Shown one piece after another: positions 1 to 7,330 of a stretch of DNA of 10,280 nt (positions are counted from its first letter, which is position 1; each line of letters begins with the position of its first letter). Location: positions 1-10,280 of the forward strand of contig DTSY01000066.1 in the NCBI GenBank assembly GCA_012965075.1, written 5' to 3'. The notes beneath the pieces were generated by a model. It did no database searches. It saw only the letters and a program-made list of their open reading frames with translations, and was not told where the DNA came from. The stretch is from Gammaproteobacteria bacterium (lineage in GTDB: Bacteria; Pseudomonadota; Gammaproteobacteria; Magnimaribacterales; Magnimaribacteraceae). The position numbers and the translations under genes were made by a program.

Positions 1-113
1 TCCTCAAGCTGTCCATACCAATTAAATTGAACCCCTAAGGCATAAATACCGATTGTGATTAACCCAACAACTAACGTGATTCCCAATAATTTAAATATAA
101 ATCTTATTCTCAT
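1..113 (-). CDS. N-terminal fragment of an unidentified membrane-anchored or exported protein (runs off left edge)
   Basis: An ATG at 113-111 opens a frame that stays open for 37 complete codons to the window edge. It begins MRIRFIFKLLGITLVVG and continues LITIGIYALGVQFNWYGQLE. Basic residues at 2, 4 and 8 are followed by a hydrophobic stretch at about residues 9-28. That is the pattern of a signal anchor or an uncleaved signal peptide, with the rest of the protein outside the cytoplasm. The ATG lies 2 bp after the TAG stop of the rhomboid gene, so it is probably the next cistron of the same transcript and translated by coupling; I see no strong Shine-Dalgarno site of its own. The fragment has no family-specific motif, so I cannot name a function. 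Confidence 0.72.
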   Translation of the reverse strand, partial: MRIRFIFKLLGITLVVGLITIGIYALGVQFNWYGQLE

Positions 114-115
114 CT

Positions 116-910
116 CTAATGTTTCTTTTTCTCATCCGCATCCTTTATAAAATCCTCCATGAAGCCATCAACTTTATTTCCTGGGATTAATTCCTGCAAG
201 TCAAAATCTCGGGTTTCAAAGGCTTTGGTTTGAGACTGCTCCCATAAAGGAATTTCTGCGTTCTTAAAAAATGGTATTAAAGCCATCCCGGCAATGAACC
301 CTCCAATGTGAGCAAAATAAGCTACCCCTCCTTCTCCTCCTGTAGATAACCCAAAATAGAAAAATTGGCTGATTATCCAAAATCCTAAAACTATGGAGGC
401 AGGGACTCTAATAACTGTTATAAAAATTATTATCCACAAGAGTACATTTACATTGGCCTTTGGATGAAGAAGAAGATACGCACCCAAAACTCCGGCGATG
501 GCACCACTGGCCCCTATCATGGGTATTTCTGAAGAAGGGTCAATAAATGCTTGAGTATAAGCTGCAGCAATTCCCGCTAATAAATAAAAAATGATGAATT
601 TTATCCTGCCCATGGAATCTTCTACATTGTCTCCAAATATCCAAAGAAAAAGCATGTTGCCAATAAGATGCATCCACCCACCGTGCATAAACATGGAGGT
701 AAAGATGGTCATGGTTGCCGGTAAATAACCTTCTTTCGATCCTAAAAGTGATGCCGGTACAACTCCAAAATTATAAACAGATGATTCGAATAGCTGTGGA
801 GGTAAAGTGAACTGCCATAAAAAAATAAAGCAACATATCCCAATAAGGAAGTAAGTTACATAAGGTCTATTTTTAGTAGGATTGTCGTCAGAAAAGGGAA
901 AGAAAAACAT
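116..910 (-). CDS. Rhomboid family intramembrane serine protease
   Basis: This 264-residue polytopic protein should cut transmembrane substrates within the inner membrane. The rhomboid signature is complete. The catalytic serine is S135 in GASG (133-136), the general-base histidine is H201 in AHIGG (200-204), and H81 and N85 in HLIGN supply the usual oxyanion-side residues. About six hydrophobic segments are visible, near residues 18-36, 66-92, 103-120, 131-149, 155-188 (possibly two) and 196-214. A hydrophilic tail of about 50 residues (215-264), ending in KKKH, follows the last one and should be cytosolic. The ATG at 910-908 shares one base with the symporter's TAA stop (912-910). An AGAAGAAGAG purine run inside the symporter's last codons can serve as ribosome binding site, so expression is probably coupled. 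The substrate is unknown, and nothing ties it to the symporter except co-transcription. Confidence 0.93.
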   Translation of the reverse strand: MFFFPFSDDNPTKNRPYVTYFLIGICCFIFLWQFTLPPQLFESSVYNFGVVPASLLGSKEGYLPATMTIFTSMFMHGGWMHLIGNMLFLWIFGDNVEDSMGRIKFIIFYLLAGIAAAYTQAFIDPSSEIPMIGASGAIAGVLGAYLLLHPKANVNVLLWIIIFITVIRVPASIVLGFWIISQFFYFGLSTGGEGGVAYFAHIGGFIAGMALIPFFKNAEIPLWEQSQTKAFETRDFDLQELIPGNKVDGFMEDFIKDADEKKKH

Positions 911-2388
911 TACTCTTCTTCTATATAGCCTAAGTTCTCTACATTCTCTAAATGACCCTTTCTATCTATGTCGTATAGAAGAACTAACAATGTCGAAATA
1001 AATGGCAAAGTAGCCCCTAGTATCACGTGTATTGTTGCAAATCTATTAATGACAGGCCCAGTCAGGTCTTCAAAAGTTACTCCAGCTGCATCAAATCCAA
1101 CGTAGGAAATAATAACACCGGAAACAAAAACTCCGCCTGCACCAACAAACTTTTGCACAAAGGTATTAACAGTTCCTAATAAGCCTTCCTCTCTCCTGCC
1201 TGTCGTTTTTTCAACGTCTTCAACAATCTCCATGGTCATGGATCCAATAAAAATAAACCCAAGAGAGCCTAGACAGACTTCAAAAGCGTAGTGTGAAATC
1301 ATGATCCACCACAATGCATCAGTACCATTGGCTGGAAACAAAGTAGCTGAAAAATGAGGATCCAGTAATCTCAGGACTACCGGCAAAGGTCCAGTAATAA
1401 TGGTAGTTAGGAATATGCCTACTGCTATCTTTTTCTTATCTCTGCCTCTAGCAATTGTACCTGCAAGCATTGAGACAATGACAACACAGATAACACCGAC
1501 AGTAGGGAAGATAGCTATAGTTGAAGGAGTCCATTGCCAAAAATAAAGATTATGATACATACCGGCATTTGAGCCTAATCCAACCAAAAGAGAATAAACA
1601 ATACCTGCGAAGAAAAGCACAATCCAAGACCTATTGTTAATTGTTTCAAATCCCTCTTTCAAAAATTTTGCTACATTTATACTTCTTGCTTCGGGAACGT
1701 GTAGATTGGGTATATGCTTATGTAACCCTACATTGGATATAACAGCAGAGAGGAAAAGACTTAGTCCGCCCCAAAAAGCCAGTATCTGAAAAGCTTCTGG
1801 TCTAAGAAAAGCTCTAGATCCTTGAAAATCAGGAGTTTCCACAAAAAAGAAGGCATAAGCAATGGATGCCATTCCAGCCCCTCCTATCCAGCCGAAAGCC
1901 ATACTTATTCCTGAAATCTGGTTTCTTTGATCGTAGTCTTTCGTCAATTCAGGTTGTAAAGCGCCTCGGGGTACTTCATAGAAAGTCATCGACAGCCTCA
2001 TAATGATCATCAAGGTCAGTAATCTCGTGAACAACTCACTCTCTGTAATTTCACCAGCAGAAATAGATCCTGGGTTTTGTAGAATAAAATAATAAGAAAG
2101 GGCAAAAGGTATGATGGCTGCATAGATAAAGGGGTGTCTCCTACCCCATCTTGATCTCACCCGATCTGACCAAATACCTACCATAGGATCAGAAATTGCG
2201 TCCACAACAAGCGCAATAGCCATAGCTGAAGCTGCTAAAATTGCTGGTAAACCTAAGACTTGATTAAAATAAATTAATAAAAAAGTTCCTAGTAAATTAT
2301 TTTTGATACCAACAGCCATACTCCCTATACCGTAGGTAAGCATGGTATTTAAACTAGCCCCTTGAGCTTTTACTTCCTGTTCCGCCAT
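910..2388 (-). CDS. MFS transporter of the glycoside-pentoside-hexuronide:cation symporter (GPH/MelB-like) family
   Basis: This 492-residue inner-membrane protein has roughly twelve hydrophobic segments. It carries the GPH hallmark in the second helix and following loop: DAISDP at 63-68, then RSRWGRRHPF at 78-87. In MelB the equivalent DxxxD pair (Asp55 and Asp59) binds the coupling cation, and both aspartates are kept here as D63 and D67, so Na+ or H+ coupled uptake of a sugar or glycoside is likely. The true substrate cannot be read from the sequence, and many members from marine bacteria are uncharacterised. The ATG at 2388 is supported by an AAGG motif at 2400-2397 with an 8-nt spacer. 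It is the first gene of a minus-strand unit with the rhomboid gene. A GH3 glucosidase encoded about 1.8 kb away is a possible functional partner. Confidence 0.87.
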   Translation of the reverse strand: MAEQEVKAQGASLNTMLTYGIGSMAVGIKNNLLGTFLLIYFNQVLGLPAILAASAMAIALVVDAISDPMVGIWSDRVRSRWGRRHPFIYAAIIPFALSYYFILQNPGSISAGEITESELFTRLLTLMIIMRLSMTFYEVPRGALQPELTKDYDQRNQISGISMAFGWIGGAGMASIAYAFFFVETPDFQGSRAFLRPEAFQILAFWGGLSLFLSAVISNVGLHKHIPNLHVPEARSINVAKFLKEGFETINNRSWIVLFFAGIVYSLLVGLGSNAGMYHNLYFWQWTPSTIAIFPTVGVICVVIVSMLAGTIARGRDKKKIAVGIFLTTIITGPLPVVLRLLDPHFSATLFPANGTDALWWIMISHYAFEVCLGSLGFIFIGSMTMEIVEDVEKTTGRREEGLLGTVNTFVQKFVGAGGVFVSGVIISYVGFDAAGVTFEDLTGPVINRFATIHVILGATLPFISTLLVLLYDIDRKGHLENVENLGYIEEE

Positions 2389-2517
2389 CCATTAATCCTT
2401 GTTGTGATCATTTTGCTGTATAAATTAGATTAAATACAAGCTCTCTTTGATATTATTATTTTTCTTATAAATGATTAAGATAAAATAAAGTAAATAAAAA
2501 TATCTAAAGGGAGAATC
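2389..2517. promoter_or_regulatory. Divergent intergenic region, presumed promoters for the symporter and SDR units
   Basis: These 129 bp separate the divergent start codons at 2388 (minus) and 2518 (plus) and are markedly richer in A+T than the flanking genes, so both units must be transcribed from here or just beyond. On the plus strand TTGATA (2447-2452) matches a -35 box well and is followed after 17 nt by AATGAT (2470-2475), a 4/6 match to a -10 box. Several other -10-like hexamers exist on both strands, so no single promoter can be fixed. AAGGGAG at 2507-2513 is the ribosome binding site for the plus gene and AAGG at 2400-2397 that of the minus gene. I found no convincing operator palindrome, riboswitch or terminator here. 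Confidence 0.45.
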
Positions 2518-3426
2518 ATGGGTGTATTAAATGGAAAAATAGCTGTTGTAACTGGTGCGGGAAGAGGTATCGGCAGAGAAATCTGTCTGAGCTTTGCAAA
2601 AGAAGGAGCTAAGGTAGTAGTTAACGATCTGGGTGGCGATCGAGATGGAACTGGAGGAGGAAAAGTTGCTGATGAAGTTGTTAAAGAAATCAAAGACTTA
2701 GGAGGGGAAGCTTCAGCTAACTATGATACTGTAGGGACGGTTCAAGGCGGGCAAGGTATTTTTCAAACTTGCATCGATTCATTCGGAGCAATGGATATCT
2801 TGGTCAATAATGCTGGGATTTTAAGGGACAAAACTTTATACAATATGGAAGAGAGCGAATGGGATGGAATCATGGAAGTGCATTTAAAAGGACATTACAA
2901 CTGCACACGCCCTTTTGTGAGATACATACGAGATGACAACAGGCTGAACTGTCGAATTTTAAATATGTCTTCTGTGTCAGGTTTATTTGGGAATTTTGGT
3001 CAAACCAATTACGGGGCGGCTAAAGCAGGTATAGCTGGTTTCACAAGGTCACTAGCTTTGGAAGTAGCTAAATATAAATGCACAGTAAATACCATATCCC
3101 CTGGAGCAGCTACCCGACTTACTATTGACTTAATAGAAGCAGCAGGAAGAAAGTACGATGAAAATGACTGGACTCAAGGACCTGAGCAAATAGCTCCTGT
3201 TGTAACTTGGTTGTGCTCTGCTGCTGCTGACAATGTGACTTCCCAAATTATTCATTCTCAAGCAGGGACCCTGGGCATCATGCAACAACCCGCCGTCATT
3301 AAATCCTTCACTACTGAAAATCTTTGGACTATAGAACAACTTGATGCATTGATGCCTGAATTGCTTGAAGCAAAAAAACACCATGATGATGAAGTGTCTG
3401 AAAAGGGAGCACCTGAGAAGGTTTAA
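2518..3426 (+). CDS. Short-chain dehydrogenase resembling the (3R)-hydroxyacyl-CoA dehydrogenase domain of MFE-2/HSD17B4
   Basis: This 302-residue cytoplasmic NAD-dependent oxidoreductase has the complete classical SDR core: TGAGRGIG at 12-19, NNAG at 97-100, and the catalytic set S152, Y165, K169. D37 at the end of the second strand favours NAD over NADP. The stretches VVVNDLGGDRDGTGGG (33-48), NNAGILRDK (97-105) and SGLFGNFGQTNYGAAK (154-169) are closely like peroxisomal multifunctional enzyme 2, whose dehydrogenase domain oxidises (3R)-hydroxyacyl-CoA esters. Here the dehydrogenase stands alone, without the hydratase or SCP2 domains of MFE-2, and keeps a C-terminal tail of about 60 residues beyond the usual SDR end. 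The start is supported by AAGGGAG 4 nt upstream of the ATG. It is the first gene of a two-SDR unit. Likely substrates are a fatty or steroid side-chain acyl-CoA; other hydroxyl compounds cannot be excluded. Confidence 0.88.
   Translation: MGVLNGKIAVVTGAGRGIGREICLSFAKEGAKVVVNDLGGDRDGTGGGKVADEVVKEIKDLGGEASANYDTVGTVQGGQGIFQTCIDSFGAMDILVNNAGILRDKTLYNMEESEWDGIMEVHLKGHYNCTRPFVRYIRDDNRLNCRILNMSSVSGLFGNFGQTNYGAAKAGIAGFTRSLALEVAKYKCTVNTISPGAATRLTIDLIEAAGRKYDENDWTQGPEQIAPVVTWLCSAAADNVTSQIIHSQAGTLGIMQQPAVIKSFTTENLWTIEQLDALMPELLEAKKHHDDEVSEKGAPEKV
3415..3421 (+). promoter_or_regulatory. Ribosome binding site supporting a TTG start
   Basis: GAGAAGG lies inside the last codons of the upstream SDR gene, 8 nt before the TTG at 3430. 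The next in-frame ATG is codon 26, which would remove the dinucleotide-binding motif, so the TTG is the credible start. Confidence 0.65.
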
Positions 3427-3429
3427 GTT

Positions 3430-4230
3430 TTGGCTGATCTTAAAGACAAGATAGCTTTAATCTCTGGCGGTGCCAGAGGTATTGGCGGAGCCATTGCGGA
3501 TGCTATGTGTGCAGCTGGTGCCAGGGTAGTCATTAGTGACCTATTAGACAAAGAAGGAGAAGATAAAGCCTTAGAATTAACAAGCAAAGGATATCAAGCT
3601 ACTTTTGTTAAACATGATGTAACCAAGGAAACAGATTGGAGTAATGCAATTCTCCATTGTTCTGATACTTACGGAGGTCTGGACATTCTGGTAAATAATG
3701 CGGGAATTTATTTTAATGGACCAATAGAAGAAACCTCTCTTGAGGCATGGAAGCAAATGTTTTCAGTTAATGTCGAAGGGGTTTTCTTAGGAACCAAAGC
3801 AGCCATTCCAGAAATTAAAAAAAGATCCATGAAAAGAGAATCTAGCGGGTCCATTATTAACTTGTCCTCCATTGCTGGTTTAGGGGGAAGTCCTAATCAT
3901 GGCGCTTACACAGCTTCAAAGGGGGCGGTCAGACTATTTACAAAAAGCACTGCCTTAGAGTGTGCTTCTCTCGAGTACAACATAAGAGCGAATAGCATTC
4001 ACCCTGGAGTAATAGATACCTTAATGGGGTCACAAGTTGTTGATACCATAATCGAGCAAACTGGATCAGGAGATAATGAGGCGAGAGCTCAAGTTTCTGA
4101 ACTCCACCCTTTAGGAAGATTTGGTAAGCCTGAAGAAGTTGCTCAAACTGCTGTATTTCTGGCCTCAGATGACAGCTCTTTTATTACTGGGACTGAATTA
4201 ATAGTTGATGGTGGCATAACCGCTAAGTAG
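3430..4230 (+). CDS. Classical short-chain dehydrogenase/reductase (SDR), NAD-preferring
   Basis: This 266-residue cytoplasmic oxidoreductase has every classical SDR landmark: the cofactor loop SGGARGIG at 12-19, D37 at the end of the second beta strand (NAD preference), NNAG at 89-92, catalytic S147, Y160 and K164, the HPG motif at 191-193 after the sixth strand, and the C-terminal ITGTELIVDGG (252-262). The family interconverts secondary alcohols and ketones, including hydroxysteroids, cyclic alcohols and sugars; the sequence does not single out a substrate. It starts at TTG, giving M-ADLKDK, which fits the normal SDR N-terminus. It begins 3 bp after the preceding SDR stop, so the two are co-transcribed and may act in consecutive or related oxidations. 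The stop codon lies inside a palindrome shared with the convergent glucosidase gene. Confidence 0.9.
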   Translation: MADLKDKIALISGGARGIGGAIADAMCAAGARVVISDLLDKEGEDKALELTSKGYQATFVKHDVTKETDWSNAILHCSDTYGGLDILVNNAGIYFNGPIEETSLEAWKQMFSVNVEGVFLGTKAAIPEIKKRSMKRESSGSIINLSSIAGLGGSPNHGAYTASKGAVRLFTKSTALECASLEYNIRANSIHPGVIDTLMGSQVVDTIIEQTGSGDNEARAQVSELHPLGRFGKPEEVAQTAVFLASDDSSFITGTELIVDGGITAK

Positions 4231-4238
4231 TACTTAGC
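4222..4238. repeat. 17-bp near-perfect palindrome spanning the stop codons of two convergent genes
   Basis: GCTAAGTA (4222-4229) and TACTTAGC (4231-4238) are exact reverse complements around a single G. As RNA this could fold into a 6-bp stem (GCTAAG/CTTAGC) with a 5-nt loop on either strand. The plus-strand TAG (4228-4230) and the minus-strand TAA (4236-4234) both lie inside it. No U tract follows on either side, so a role as a bidirectional intrinsic terminator is possible but weakly supported. Confidence 0.5.
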
Positions 4239-6684
4239 CTAACCAAGTCGATGCTTCAAGTGGAGTTTCTTCAGAAGAACCTCCTACATGAATTCTATAT
4301 TCTGCTGGTTCAACTGCCCAACTCCCGGCACTTTCATTCCAGTAAGAAAGGTCTCTTTCAGTTAACTCAAAAGTAAGCTCTTTAGTCTCACCAACTTCTA
4401 AATCAACTTTAGAAAATCTTTTAAGTTCCTTAGGTGCTCTTTCAATCGAAGAATTATGAACACTGACATAACATTGAGTTGCCTCCTTTCCTCGAATGCC
4501 ACCTGTATTAGTTACTTTGAAAGAAAAAGCGATTGCTGAATCTTCCTGCTTGGGTGGAATTATTCTCAAGTTTGAATACTCAAAACTTGTGTAAGAAAGT
4601 CCAAATCCAAAAGGAAATAAAGGTTTTATTTTTTCTTTTTCATACCAACGATAACCTACAAAAATTTCTTCAAGGTAATCCATTTGTAGATTTTCACCAG
4701 GGTAGTGGTTAAAAGCAGGTGTGTCTTTTAAACTTTTGGGGAAAGTGGTTGGTAGTTTCCCTGAAGGATTAACTTCCCCAAAGAGAATATTATATAAGGC
4801 GTTACCAAACTCTTGGCCAGGAAACCAGCATTGAAGGATCGATTTCGTGTCTTTAATCCAAGGCATGCTGATAGGCGAACCAGTATTTACAACAACCACT
4901 GTATTTGGATTTGCTTTCACCACTCTATCTATTAGTTCGTCTTGGTCTCCAGGAAGCTGAAGCGTTGATCTGTCATTTCCTTCAGTTTCCCAATCAGAAT
5001 TCGTTCCTACTACCATGACCACCGCATCAACTTCTTTGGCTAAAGAAACTGCTTGTTCTATTAAATCTTCTTCATCCGGTTGAAGCATCCCAATCTGTAC
5101 CGCAGGAAATCTTCCTTCCCATTTATATTCAATTTCAACTAAATATTCTTTTGTTGCCTCTAAATTAACTGAAGATCTTCGTGGTGCACTGCCATAAGAG
5201 AAAAAGGCGTCACCAGGTTCCTGAGAAGTCCAGTTGTCCACTATCTCTTTTCCATCAATCTTTAGGCGAGCAGGCCCGATACTAACCAACTCAAAAGTAT
5301 GCTCTCCTGAAACCTTGGGCTGTAATGTTGCGCTAAATCTTACAGACAAAGAGGGAGATTTCATTTTTGAAGAGACATCTACACCAAAACCAGTTAGCGC
5401 CCAGAATCTTCCTCCGGTCATTACAGTTGATTTTAGAACTTCTCCGCCAAAATCTTCACCTTTGTAAAAGTCTACTAAAAAACCAGATTTTCCAGTTTTT
5501 GGGCAATTGATGAGCTCTTGTTCTATTGCAGGCAGGAATTTATGAATATGGCAGCCTTTTGCGTATTTGACCGTTAGGTTTTCTTTAAGGTTTTGTTCTA
5601 AACCTTCTAGAGGGTGCACTACATAATGTGGTTTTACTGTCGCACTACCTCCTCCTATGAATTGCCCTTTCTCAGCGTTAGAACCTATAACAGCTAGAAT
5701 TTTAATTTCAGACTTGTTAAAAGGCAATACCCCATCATTCTTAAGAAGTACCATCGAATCAGCTGCGACTTGCTTAATTAACTCTCTATCCTCTTTTAAG
5801 TCATTTGACTCTTCAGGTTTTTCTTCTGGATTCTGTAGACGACCAGTAAATTCTGCCACTCTGAGAATTCTTGTTACTTTGTCATTAATAGTAGCTTCTT
5901 TAACCTTATTATCTTTTACCGCTTTTACGAGATTTTCTCCCCAGGTTTTTGCAGGTCCCGGCATCTCACAGTCCAATCCTCCATTAGCATTTTCAATAGT
6001 TTGTAAAGCAGCCCCCCAATCACTGACCACATAACCCTGAAAATTCCATTCCTCTTTAAGAATATTGATTAAAAGCTCTTCGTTGGAAGAGCAATAAATA
6101 TTATTTAGCTGATTGTAAGCAGACATCACTGCTAAAGCTCCGCCCTGTTTAACTCCCATCTCAAATGGCAATAGATAAATCTCTCTAAGTGCCCTAGGCT
6201 TAATGTTAGAACTAACAGTATGTCTTTGAAACTCAGTATCGTTACCCACAAAGTGTTTTATACAAGCAGCAACACCCTGAGATTGAACCCCTTTTACATA
6301 GGCTACAGTAACCGCTCCGGTTAAAAACGGATCCTCTGAATAACATTCAAAGTGCCTTCCGCCCAAAGGATGTCTGTGTATATTAATCGTAGGACCCAGT
6401 AATACATCTGCATCTTTACTCTTTGCTTCTCTTCCTAATGATTTACCCAGGGTCTCTATCAGTTCTGTGTCCCAAGTAGAAGCAATGGCTGAACCATTAG
6501 GATAACAAGCAGAAGAAACTTTACTGCCACCGTCTCCACGAGCCCCATTAGGCCCATCGGTCATCTTGACTCTAGGTATTGAGAGTCTTTCTACGGGGGT
6601 GGTGTGCCAAGCATCAGAGCCTGACAAAATTGAAACTTTTTCCTCTAAAGTAAGTTCTTTGATAAGAGCATCAATCTTATCCAT
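4234..6684 (-). CDS. GH3 family beta-glucosidase with an inserted PA14 domain
   Basis: This 816-residue exo-acting glycoside hydrolase should release terminal beta-linked glucose (or a related sugar) from oligosaccharides or glycosides. The GH3 N-terminal barrel covers about residues 1-290, with DGPNG at 43-47, KHF at 143-145 and the nucleophile D222 in SDW (221-223). The alpha/beta sandwich domain (about 305-690) is split by a PA14 carbohydrate-binding insert at about 398-535. The likely acid/base is E568 in TEGNDR (567-572). PFGFGLSYTSFEY (691-703) leads into a C-terminal fibronectin-III-like domain. This order matches the PA14-bearing GH3 type known from Kluyveromyces marxianus BglI. There is no signal peptide, so it should act in the cytoplasm on imported substrate. 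The ATG is 14 bp after the HD gene's stop, with only a weak AGG upstream, which suggests coupled translation. Exact sugar specificity is not readable. Confidence 0.92.
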   Translation of the reverse strand: MDKIDALIKELTLEEKVSILSGSDAWHTTPVERLSIPRVKMTDGPNGARGDGGSKVSSACYPNGSAIASTWDTELIETLGKSLGREAKSKDADVLLGPTINIHRHPLGGRHFECYSEDPFLTGAVTVAYVKGVQSQGVAACIKHFVGNDTEFQRHTVSSNIKPRALREIYLLPFEMGVKQGGALAVMSAYNQLNNIYCSSNEELLINILKEEWNFQGYVVSDWGAALQTIENANGGLDCEMPGPAKTWGENLVKAVKDNKVKEATINDKVTRILRVAEFTGRLQNPEEKPEESNDLKEDRELIKQVAADSMVLLKNDGVLPFNKSEIKILAVIGSNAEKGQFIGGGSATVKPHYVVHPLEGLEQNLKENLTVKYAKGCHIHKFLPAIEQELINCPKTGKSGFLVDFYKGEDFGGEVLKSTVMTGGRFWALTGFGVDVSSKMKSPSLSVRFSATLQPKVSGEHTFELVSIGPARLKIDGKEIVDNWTSQEPGDAFFSYGSAPRRSSVNLEATKEYLVEIEYKWEGRFPAVQIGMLQPDEEDLIEQAVSLAKEVDAVVMVVGTNSDWETEGNDRSTLQLPGDQDELIDRVVKANPNTVVVVNTGSPISMPWIKDTKSILQCWFPGQEFGNALYNILFGEVNPSGKLPTTFPKSLKDTPAFNHYPGENLQMDYLEEIFVGYRWYEKEKIKPLFPFGFGLSYTSFEYSNLRIIPPKQEDSAIAFSFKVTNTGGIRGKEATQCYVSVHNSSIERAPKELKRFSKVDLEVGETKELTFELTERDLSYWNESAGSWAVEPAEYRIHVGGSSEETPLEASTWLG

Positions 6685-6698
6685 TAAAAGTGGTAAAC

Positions 6699-7274
6699 CT
6701 AATAATCTCTTCTCTTATAAATAGAGTCTCTTGGTTTAGCAAACACGTTATGGACCATGGGAATAAATTCCTCTATTGGTAAATTTTCGTATTCAGGATC
6801 AAAAGAATTTTGGTCGTACTTAGCACAAAATTCTACACAATCATTCCAGTATTCATGCCCTTTAAATTGGTCTCTCATATTTTTATCAAGTCCCATGTGT
6901 TCAAAGAAATAATAACCTTGAAAAATACCATGATGCTTAACTATCCAATAATTTTTATCGGAGACAAAGGGCTCCAACATAGTTGCTGCTAAATCAGCAT
7001 GATTAGCTGAAGCAATTGAGTCCCCTATGTCATGAAGTAATGCACAAACTACGTATTCTTCATCCCTGCCATCTCGATGTGCCCTGGTTGCAGTTTGAAT
7101 GCTATGAGTAAATCTATCGACCGCAAATCCTCCGGTATCCCCTTTTAATAGATTTAGGTGATCCATAATTCTATTAGGTAACTCACTAGCATGTTTAGAT
7201 CCCTGTTCTGCGATTATGGCGTAATCTTCAGCAGTTCCATTCTTCATTTCCGAAAAAGTAGCTTGTTTGTCCAT
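6699..7274 (-). CDS. HD-domain protein, probable mixed-valent diiron oxygenase-like (PhnZ/MIOX-type) rather than phosphohydrolase
   Basis: This 191-residue soluble protein carries an HD metal site: H57 (THSIQTATRAH), H81-D82 (LLHDIGD), H92 (NHAD), H114 or H115 (KHHG) and D154 (KYDQNSFD). The order H...HD...H...H...D gives six ligands for two metals. The 24-residue spacing from the first His to the HD pair matches PhnZ as I recall it. The C-terminal segment KYDQNSFDP followed by LPIEEF resembles the last-ligand region of PhnZ and related oxygenases. PhnZ oxidatively cleaves a hydroxy-phosphonate and MIOX cleaves myo-inositol. PhnZ's substrate-contact residues Tyr24 and Glu27 appear not to be kept, so the substrate should differ. 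Many close-looking proteins are simply labelled HD domain or phosphohydrolase. I chose the ATG at 7274 because GGAGG lies 5 nt upstream; a TTG at 7346 would add 24 unlikely residues and overlap the neighbouring gene. Confidence 0.78.
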   Translation of the reverse strand: MDKQATFSEMKNGTAEDYAIIAEQGSKHASELPNRIMDHLNLLKGDTGGFAVDRFTHSIQTATRAHRDGRDEEYVVCALLHDIGDSIASANHADLAATMLEPFVSDKNYWIVKHHGIFQGYYFFEHMGLDKNMRDQFKGHEYWNDCVEFCAKYDQNSFDPEYENLPIEEFIPMVHNVFAKPRDSIYKRRDY

Positions 7275-7279
7275 AATAA

Positions 7280-7284
7280 CCTCC
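7280..7284 (-). promoter_or_regulatory. Ribosome binding site deciding the HD protein start
   Basis: GGAGG on the minus strand, 5 nt before the ATG at 7274-7272, is the strongest Shine-Dalgarno site in the window. It sits inside the 56-bp gap after the FAD-enzyme gene and rules against the upstream in-frame TTG at 7346. Confidence 0.8.
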
Positions 7285-7330
7285 GAATTTTTCAAATTAT
7301 GACAGAAAGGTCCTTTTTTTGCATGTAACC

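Noticed and set aside
2475..2693. Minus-strand open frame of 72 codons opposite the first SDR start
   Set aside because: It is antisense to a well-supported gene, its Ser/Pro/Thr-rich translation looks non-biological, and it has no ribosome binding site or motif.
3130..3384. Minus-strand open frame of 84 codons opposite the end of the first SDR gene
   Set aside because: It lies wholly antisense to a conserved coding sequence and its translation shows no domain or signal.
5234..6034. Two plus-strand open frames (5234-5467 and 5657-6034) opposite the GH3 gene
   Set aside because: Both are antisense to the GH3 coding region, where the catalytic and PA14 motifs are intact, and they have low-complexity Ser/Thr/Pro-rich translations.
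6810..6992. Plus-strand open frame of 60 codons opposite the HD gene
   Set aside because: It is antisense to metal-ligand codons of the HD protein; no independent evidence of coding.
7306..7320. Small dyad AAAGG-T-CCTTT followed by a T run, resembling a plus-strand terminator
   Set aside because: No plus-strand gene ends nearby, the stem has almost no loop, and on the transcribed minus strand the T run becomes A's before the dyad.
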